Part shown: piece after piece, positions 58,976 through 64,000 of the stretch
Layout of the letters: the number at the start of each line of letters is the position of its first letter
Position numbering within the stretch: position 1 is the first letter of the stretch
Assembly (NCBI GenBank): GCA_964488355.1
Contig: CAZAUJ010000001.1
Span: forward strand, 62,001-126,000
From: Thermoanaerobaculum sp964488355
Lineage (GTDB): Bacteria; Acidobacteriota; Thermoanaerobaculia; Thermoanaerobaculales; Thermoanaerobaculaceae
Reading direction: 5' to 3'
DNA: 64,000 nucleotides
The notes under the pieces: model-generated
The model's database searches: none
Told to the model about the DNA's origin: nothing
The model's input: the letters and a program-made list of their open reading frames with translations, nothing else
Position numbers and translations under genes: made by a program

Positions 58976-60499
58976 TCAGGAGACGTCAAACTGGACCCCC
59001 TGGGCGAGTGGCAACTCGGTGGAGTAGTTGATGGTGCAGGTCTGCCGCCGCATGTAAGCCTTCCACGCATCGGAACCCGCCTCACGGCCGCCGCCGGTTT
59101 CTTTCTCGCCCCCGAAAGCCCCACCAATTTCCGCACCGGACGTGCCGATGTTGACGTTGGCGATGCCGCAGTCAGAGCCCTCCGGCGAAAGGAAGGTCTC
59201 AGCGGCCCGCAAATTGGTGGTGAATATAGCCGAGGACAGGCCTTGACGGACCGAATTGTTGAGGGCAATGGCTTCCTCGAGCGTTTCCACCTGGTAGACG
59301 TAAAGAATTGGAGCAAAGGTTTCCTCGCAGGCGATGGCCATGTCTTTGTGCGCCTTGACGATGGTGGGTTCCACAAAGAAACCGGGCCGGTCCAGCCGGC
59401 GACCACCGCAAAGGATCTCACCCCCTTCTTCCTTGATCTTTTCCAGCGCGGCCATCATGTCGGCCACCGCCGCCTCGTCCACCAGGGGACCCACGTGGGT
59501 GTTGGGGTCCAAGGGGTCGCCGATACGCAAGCTGGCGTAGGCCTGCAGCAGCCGATCCACCAGCTTCCGATACATGCCCTTTTGCAGGATGAGGCGGCGT
59601 AGGGTAGTGCACCGCTGGCCGGCGGTGCCGACGGCAGCGAAAAGAATGGCGCGCAACGCCAGATCCAAATCGGCGTCATCCAGCACGATGACCGCGTTGT
59701 TGCCGCCCAGCTCCAAAATGGTGCGGCCAAAGCGGGAGGCCACCGCCGTGGCAATCTTGCGCCCCTGGGCGGTCGAGCCGGTGAAGGAAATGAGGGGCAC
59801 GTGCGGGTCGTCCACCAAACGTTGACCCACCTCCGACCCGGTGCCAATCACTAAGTTGAAAATGCCCGAAACGCCAAAGCGCTCGCTCACGCGGTGGCAA
59901 ATATGCTGGACCGCGATCGCGCACAGAGGCGTTTTAGAGGAAGGTTTCCAAATTACCGGGTCACCGCAAACCACTGCGATGGCTGCATTCCAGGACCACA
60001 CGGCCACCGGGAAGTTGAAGGCGGTTATGATGCCCACGGGCCCAAGGGGATGCCACTGCTCGAACATGCGGTGCCGGGGCCGCTCGGAGGCCATGGTCAA
60101 GCCGTACAGCTGGCGGGAAAGACCCACGGCAAAATCGCACATGTCAATCATTTCTTGCACCTCACCCAAGCCCTCACTGAGGATCTTGCCCATTTCCAAG
60201 GAAACCAGGCGACCCAGGGGCTCTTTGTGGGCGCGCAGCTCATCGCCAAGGGCGCGAATGATCTCTCCCCGCTTAGGCGCCGGCATCATCCGCAGCTTGC
60301 GGAAAGCCTCCTGCGCGGTCTGCGAAGCCCGTTCGTAGGTCTTGGCATCCGCTTGCCGCACGCGCGCCAGCACCTGGCCGGTGGTGGGGTTCACGGAGGC
60401 TAGCTCCGGACCACTGCAGGGCAGCCAGCCACCCGCATAGGCGCCCTGGTTAAGCTCGTCGATCCCTAGCGACTTCAGTATTTCTTGAGCTTGCGTCAT
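58976..60499 (-). CDS. ALDH7-family aldehyde dehydrogenase (antiquitin-like)
   Basis: 507 residues. NAD-binding GPVGIITAFNFPVAVWSWN and TGSTAQGR, catalytic Glu in ELGGNNAVIVLDDADL, catalytic Cys in GTAGQRCTTLRR, EETFAPILYVY, and the C-terminal YMRRQTCTINYS followed by LPLAQGVQF, typical of ALDH7 (alpha-aminoadipate semialdehyde dehydrogenase, the last step of lysine catabolism by the saccharopine or pipecolate routes). The frame is open 27 codons further, but ATG at 60499 has GGAGG seven bases upstream and its own promoter. Stop at 58976 is near the LamG gene start, same direction. Confidence 0.93.
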   Translation of the reverse strand: MTQAQEILKSLGIDELNQGAYAGGWLPCSGPELASVNPTTGQVLARVRQADAKTYERASQTAQEAFRKLRMMPAPKRGEIIRALGDELRAHKEPLGRLVSLEMGKILSEGLGEVQEMIDMCDFAVGLSRQLYGLTMASERPRHRMFEQWHPLGPVGIITAFNFPVAVWSWNAAIAVVCGDPVIWKPSSKTPLCAIAVQHICHRVSERFGVSGIFNLVIGTGSEVGQRLVDDPHVPLISFTGSTAQGRKIATAVASRFGRTILELGGNNAVIVLDDADLDLALRAILFAAVGTAGQRCTTLRRLILQKGMYRKLVDRLLQAYASLRIGDPLDPNTHVGPLVDEAAVADMMAALEKIKEEGGEILCGGRRLDRPGFFVEPTIVKAHKDMAIACEETFAPILYVYQVETLEEAIALNNSVRQGLSSAIFTTNLRAAETFLSPEGSDCGIANVNIGTSGAEIGGAFGGEKETGGGREAGSDAWKAYMRRQTCTINYSTELPLAQGVQFDVS

Positions 60500-60542
60500 A
60501 AAGCCACCTCCCTTTGCCCGCACGCTTGTGCCGAGCAAGGCG

Positions 60543-60571
60543 AGTTTACTTGGCAACTCGCTTCGTGAAAA
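60543..60571 (-). promoter_or_regulatory. Promoter of the ALDH7 gene
   Basis: TTTTCA (60566-60571), 17 bases, TAAACT (60543-60548) on the minus strand. The start would be near 60536, giving a leader of about 37 bases with GGAGG before the ATG at 60499. Confidence 0.5.
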
Positions 60572-60582
60572 GAACCGCAAGC

Positions 60583-61095
60583 TTACCGGCGCTCAGGGGA
60601 GCCCGTGAGGGGTACCTCCGCCAGCACGTCCACGTCACCTGCGCGGAATACCAAAAAGCCTTTGAGCCTGTCGCTCTCAGCGCGCGGCAAGGCAGCAAAG
60701 TCGGCAGAAGCGTGGGCGAGCAGAACACCTTCGCCGCTTCGCAGTTCCGCCGAGGCTCGCAGGTACCGCCCCCAGGAGCGCTGCACCCAGGCCCGCAGCT
60801 GCACATCCACCTCTGGGGGCACCGCCTGCTTGAGTCGCACCCTCAGCTCCGCGGTGGTGCAGAAGGTGCGCGCCGCTGCTGCGCAGGCCCAGGCCATGGC
60901 CTCGTCGAAAACCAAAGCCATCAAGCCACCATGAACCCGGCCGAGAAAGCCCAAGCTGGCTTGGTCCCAGCGCAGTGAACACGAAACCTCGCGTGTATCC
61001 GTGTGGAAGGCAAAGCGCAGGCCCAAACTGCGGGGGTTGGCTTGGGGATCGCCGCATACCGGGCACAGGGGCTGGTAGGGAAGCCAAAGCCTCAT
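60583..61095 (-). CDS. PaaI-like hotdog-fold thioesterase
   Basis: 170 residues. Hotdog thioesterase: CPVCGDPQANPRSLGLRFAF near the N-terminus (a CxxC...NPxGLxLxF-type head common in this PaaI-like group), GFLGRVHGGLMALVFDEAMAWAC with the catalytic Asp/His region, then TAELRVRLKQAVPPEVDVQLRAWVQ. It would hydrolyse acyl-CoA thioesters. ATG at 61095 is chosen; an ATG at 61116 would start MKVFYAP and overlap the divergent gene. TATTCT on the minus strand nine bases before the ATG at 61095 is a possible -10 box. Confidence 0.8.
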   Translation of the reverse strand: MRLWLPYQPLCPVCGDPQANPRSLGLRFAFHTDTREVSCSLRWDQASLGFLGRVHGGLMALVFDEAMAWACAAAARTFCTTAELRVRLKQAVPPEVDVQLRAWVQRSWGRYLRASAELRSGEGVLLAHASADFAALPRAESDRLKGFLVFRAGDVDVLAEVPLTGSPERR

Positions 61096-61102
61096 GGGGG
61101 CG

Positions 61103-61108
61103 TAGAAT
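61103..61108 (+). promoter_or_regulatory. -10 box TAGAAT, leaderless-type
   Basis: TAGAAT, six bases (ACCTTC), ATG at 61115. The same stretch read on the other strand gives a -10-like element for the thioesterase gene, so one AT-rich patch may serve both directions. Confidence 0.45.
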
Positions 61109-61114
61109 ACCTTC

Positions 61115-61567
61115 ATGGACAAGCATCTGCACCCGTTCCTGCTTCCCGCATCTTGGCTCCTGGAAGGGGAGTACTTCCCAGCCCAAGGCAAGCCCCAACG
61201 GGTCTTGGGCACCACCGAGGTGCGGGCGGACGAGCAGTTTCCTGAAACCCTCCAGGTGGTTGGCGAGGTGCGGGACGCGGACGACTTGAGCTCCCGGCCG
61301 GTGGCCACTGAGTTCACCGTGGACCTGGTGTCACCCCGAAGGGTGCGCTTCCACATGAACTCCATCCCCTTGGCAACGGTGCTTTTGGGCGAGGGGGTTT
61401 GGCGGGCGGAGGTTTTGCTCATCCATTACGCTTCGCCCGATAGACGCATCGTGGGCAGCGAAAGCTATGCGGCGGTGAGCGAGGAAGCGTTAGTCACCAG
61501 CGGGCTCCTGTTTGTGGATGGCGTGGCGGTGACCCGCTGGCTCGCCCGCCTCCAACGGCTGCGTTAG
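61115..61567 (+). CDS. Protein of unknown function, probably all-beta
   Basis: 150 residues starting MDKHLHPFLLPASWLLEGEY. Alternating hydrophobic strands (TEFTVDLVSPRRVRFHMNSI, SVLIHYASPDRRIVGSESYAAVSEEAL) suggest a small beta-barrel or jellyroll of the kind that binds acyl or lipid-like ligands; this is weak inference. No signal peptide or membrane segment. No Shine-Dalgarno sequence, but TAGAAT six bases before the ATG. Divergent from the thioesterase gene with 19 bases between starts. Confidence 0.7.
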   Translation: MDKHLHPFLLPASWLLEGEYFPAQGKPQRVLGTTEVRADEQFPETLQVVGEVRDADDLSSRPVATEFTVDLVSPRRVRFHMNSIPLATVLLGEGVWRAEVLLIHYASPDRRIVGSESYAAVSEEALVTSGLLFVDGVAVTRWLARLQRLR

Positions 61568-61676
61568 CACCCAACCCTGCGAACGCGAGCAAGACTTCAC
61601 CGTAAGCCCGGGATGGGTGAGCCCAGGTGGAAAAGGGCGAGCTTTTCCAGCGAAGCCCCGGGTTGCCGCCGTTGCC

Positions 61677-62170
61677 CTACCCTTGTAAGTCCCCTTGGGA
61701 GGGTTCCGGCTCGGTTTGGAGCAGGTGCCAAGGGAAGTAGCCCAGAGGGTTGGCAAGCCAAAGGCCTTGGTCGTTGACGGTACTGTTCCCCCACGTGAGA
61801 AACGAGACGTCTTTGAAGCTTTCAGGCAGCCACCAGCAGCGGGGCTGGTCCCAGCCCGGCTCGTAAACCAGAACCGACCGGGGAGGCCTGGCTACCAAAC
61901 GCAACGTATTGAGCAGCCCCTGGGGATTGGTTTCCCTCAGTGTCGTCCTCAGCACCAGTGGCTGAGCTCCCGGCCTAGCCCCGGGAAAAGAAACGGCAGA
62001 CGCCGAGCCTTTGGCCGAAAGCGAGCTGGGCGCGAGGAAAAAGTAAATGCCGTCCTCCTCCACCCGCACGTCTTGTGGGGGTAGGTGCCGGGCAAGGCTA
62101 CCGCCCCCAGCCAGCGGTCATCCTCAAAGATCAGCGCCTGCGTAGGGTCGTAAAGGACCAGGGTGCTTTA
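61677..62170 (-). pseudogene. Remnant of a gene of unknown function, broken by a frameshift and a stop
   Basis: The downstream part (62117 to 61677) reads SLARHLPPQDVRVEEDGIYFFLAPSS and continues for 140 codons to a stop, with coding-like composition and Trp/Pro-rich C-terminus (GLWLANPLGYFPWHLLQTEP). The upstream part in another frame reads STLVLYDPTQALIFEDDRWL. The two join perfectly if one base is added to the run of five G/C at 62104-62108, giving EDDRWLGGGSLARHL. A TAA at 62168-62170 interrupts the joined frame again. Upstream of that the frame contains another stop near 62226. So this looks like a recent pseudogene. Either defect might instead be a sequencing error. Confidence 0.6.
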
Positions 62171-62618
62171 GATCGCGAGGGCATGAGCGGGCCGGAGCGG
62201 CCGGTGCCCCGAAGATGGACCCGTGAGTCACGAAATCGGTTCGGCTCCAGGGCCTTCGCGAGGGCGGCCCTGGTGGGCGTCTCTCCAAGCATCGCCCCAA
62301 ACATAAGGCCCCTGGGAACGAGAAAGCGGCGCCTCGGCGGCCTCGATCAAGCCTAAGCGCTTCTTCGCTACGCAGGTGCGGCTACCCCCGGCGCAAGCGG
62401 GCTGCTCCTGCGGTTCCACTGGGAGGGTAGTAACCCCCAGGGCAAGGACCCCAGAGTGCCCGGGGCTGCGGAAGGCTCGCAAGCGATCTGCTGTGGGTGC
62501 GCAAGGCTGGGGAAGGGGAAGCTCGCGCGTGCGCGGGAAATGGGACAACTTAAGGTAAGATTTTCAAGTTTGCGTTCAATTGCTACTAAAAGCTTTAAAC
62601 TGCTGAGAGCGGCTGTAC
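62171..62618. other. Unassigned stretch upstream of dnaE
   Basis: About 450 bases. On the minus strand an open frame at 62228-62548 has the same reading phase as the upstream part of the pseudogene and may be its first portion, separated by stops, but it shows no recognisable domain. The last 80 bases before dnaE turn AT-rich (runs such as TACTAAAAGCTTTAAAC), which fits a promoter region. Confidence 0.35.
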
Positions 62619-62624
62619 TACAAT
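62619..62624 (+). promoter_or_regulatory. -10 box TACAAT of dnaE, leaderless-type
   Basis: TACAAT, seven bases (TGCCGCC), ATG at 62632. TTAAAC at 62595-62600 is a weak -35 box with an 18-base spacer. There is no Shine-Dalgarno sequence before dnaE. Confidence 0.5.
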
Positions 62625-62631
62625 TGCCGCC

Positions 62632-64000
62632 ATGCCGGAAGGCTTTGTCCACCTTCATTTGCATTCCCACTACTCGCTCCTCGATGCCACCATCCGCCTG
62701 GACGAGTTGATGAGGCAGGTGGCCCACTTGGGCATGGAAGCGGTGGCCCTCACCGACCACGGCAACCTCTTCGGCGTGTTCGAGTTCGTGACCGCGGCAC
62801 GCAAGTACGGCCTTCGTCCCATCGTGGGTTGCGAGCTTTACGTAGCGCCCGGCAGCCGCTTCGAGCGGCAGGGCAACCCTTACGGCCGGCACAAGCCCTA
62901 CCACCACCTCACGGTGCTGGTGGAAAACGAGCAGGGCTGGTACAACCTCATGCAGCTGTCGACTTTTTCCTATTTGGAAGGCTTTTACCATCGCCCGCGG
63001 GTGGACAAGGAGCTCCTGAGAAAATACGGCCAGGGGCTCATAGCCCTTTCCGGCTGCTTGGCCGGCGAGATTCCCCAGGCGCTGTTGGCCGGGGAATCGG
63101 ACCGGGCGGCGCGGGTCGTGGCCGAGTACCGGGAAATCTTCGGTCCCGACCACTTTTTCCTCGAAATCCAAGACCACGGCCTGCCAGAGGAGGCCCGAGC
63201 GCGCGAGGCGCTGGTAGCCCTTTCCGCCAAAACCGGGGTTCCCTTGGTGGCCACCAACGACTGCCACTTTCACCGCCGTGAGGATGTGGATGCCCACCGG
63301 GCGCTCATAGCCATTGGCCAAAACAAGACCCTCCAGGAGCTCGCTCAAGACTACGCCTACAACGACGAGTTTTACGTCAAATCGCCCCAGGAGATGGCGG
63401 CCCTGTTTGCGGATGGGCCGCAGGCCCTAGCCGCGACCGTGGAGATTGCCCATCGTTGCCGCTTCTCGCTGGGGGATCACCGGCCCCTGTTGCCCCGGTA
63501 CCCAGGCCTGCCGGAGGGCACCTCGGCCGACGAGTTTTTGGCCAGCTTGGCGCGCGAGGGCCTGGAGCGCCGCGTGTCCCAGCCTCGTCCCCGGCGCCAC
63601 AGGGACAGGGAGTATTGGCAGCGCTTGGACTACGAGTTGAGAGTCATCCACGAGGTTGGATTTGAGGGCTATTTCCTCATCGTCTGGGACTTTGTGAGCT
63701 TTGCCCGACGCAACGGCATTCCTGTTGGGCCGGGGCGGGGGAGCGCCGCCGGTTCCTTGGTTTCCTACGCCTTGGAAATCACCGACATCGATCCCCTAGA
63801 GTATGACCTGCTGTTCGAGCGCTTCCTCAACCCCGAACGCATCAGCATGCCCGACATTGACATCGATTTTTGCAAACGGCGGCGCGAGGAGGTCATCGAG
63901 CACGTGCGCACGCTTTACGGCGAGGAAAACGTTTGCCAGATCGCCACCTTCAACGTGCTTCAGGCTCGCTCGGTGATCCGCGATGTGGGCCGGGTCATGG
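62632..64000 (+). CDS. dnaE: DNA polymerase III alpha subunit (5' part, runs off the window)
   Basis: The first 456 residues are present. PHP domain: VHLHLHSHYSLLDATIRL at 6-23 and ALTDHGNLFG, followed by a large first half with NDCHFHRREDVDAH. The catalytic palm begins with VGPGRGSAAGSLVSYAL and has the acidic pair in MPDIDIDFCKRRREEVI. This is the replicative polymerase of the DnaE1 type rather than PolC, because the PHP domain is at the extreme N-terminus with no exonuclease insertion. ATG at 62632 is the family start. Confidence 0.97.
   Translation, partial: MPEGFVHLHLHSHYSLLDATIRLDELMRQVAHLGMEAVALTDHGNLFGVFEFVTAARKYGLRPIVGCELYVAPGSRFERQGNPYGRHKPYHHLTVLVENEQGWYNLMQLSTFSYLEGFYHRPRVDKELLRKYGQGLIALSGCLAGEIPQALLAGESDRAARVVAEYREIFGPDHFFLEIQDHGLPEEARAREALVALSAKTGVPLVATNDCHFHRREDVDAHRALIAIGQNKTLQELAQDYAYNDEFYVKSPQEMAALFADGPQALAATVEIAHRCRFSLGDHRPLLPRYPGLPEGTSADEFLASLAREGLERRVSQPRPRRHRDREYWQRLDYELRVIHEVGFEGYFLIVWDFVSFARRNGIPVGPGRGSAAGSLVSYALEITDIDPLEYDLLFERFLNPERISMPDIDIDFCKRRREEVIEHVRTLYGEENVCQIATFNVLQARSVIRDVGRVM

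Overview
The window is about 64 kb of GC-rich (roughly 63%) bacterial chromosome. It carries core genes: purH, carAB, cysS, metG, recO, dnaE and two tRNAs. It also has diderm envelope functions, namely two tripartite efflux systems with TolC-type outer-membrane channels and a KdsC-like KDO-8-P phosphatase. GTG starts are common and gene ends often overlap (GTGA, ATGA, TAATG). The gene mix (pyruvoyl arginine decarboxylase plus agmatinase, LarA, AtuA, PC4-like protein, YIP1 protein, LEA14-like protein) would fit an Acidobacteriota-type organism, for example a Thermoanaerobaculum relative. That placement is inference from gene content only. A 53-base run of N at 58615-58667 shows this is draft assembly. 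No CRISPR array, insertion sequence, prophage or integrase was seen.

Layout. 1-4.6 kb: start of purH, a phospholipase C-like protein, a macro-domain protein, and a MacA/MacB-like pair without an ATPase. 4.7-9.7 kb: an integral membrane protein, then a three-gene YfhO-like / GT2 / flippase-like operon. 9.7-11.8 kb: a coiled-coil protein, the detached AtuA C-terminal domain, a YpdA-like flavoprotein and tRNA-Phe. 11.8-12.35 kb: a GC-rich stretch without a gene but with several perfect hairpins. 12.3-17.7 kb: LEA14-like protein, M28 peptidase, PC4-like protein, cupin, cysS, dienelactone hydrolase. 17.8-23.9 kb: metG, larA, arginine decarboxylase, agmatinase, aminotransferase. 23.9-31.9 kb: a three-domain secreted deacetylase/esterase, carA-carB and an unknown protein. 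31.9-38.8 kb: tRNA-Leu, a bacterial eRF1-like protein, SpoU methyltransferase, DUF4388 protein, RNase D, recO, atuA. 38.8-39.7 kb: a decayed gene. 39.7-42.9 kb: SDR, kdsC and two oligopeptide-type ABC ATPases. 42.9-48.5 kb: a complete TolC / YIP1 / MFP / ATPase / FtsX-permease export operon. 48.5-54.9 kb: a TetR / TolC / MFP / RND operon in the opposite direction. 54.9-61.6 kb: a membrane protein, SCP2 protein, NadB-like flavoprotein, LamG protein, ALDH7, thioesterase and an unknown. 61.7-62.6 kb: gene remnants. 62.6 kb to the end: dnaE, running off the window.

How the genes work together. Arginine decarboxylase and agmatinase, 3 bp apart, make putrescine from arginine. CarA and CarB make carbamoyl phosphate for arginine and pyrimidines. 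The TolC-YIP1-MFP-ATPase-permease cluster and the TetR-TolC-MFP-RND cluster each hold every part of an envelope-spanning exporter.

The most notable signals are regulatory. Many first genes have a TANNNT hexamer 6-8 bases before the start codon, and most of these have no Shine-Dalgarno sequence, as expected for leaderless mRNAs. The tetR promoter (TTGACA, 17-base spacer, TAGCTT) has its -35 box across the stop codon of the upstream gene and an 18-bp palindrome filling its spacer. Other points of interest are the three-domain deacetylase-deacetylase-esterase protein, the structured intergenic stretch, and two recent pseudogenes.
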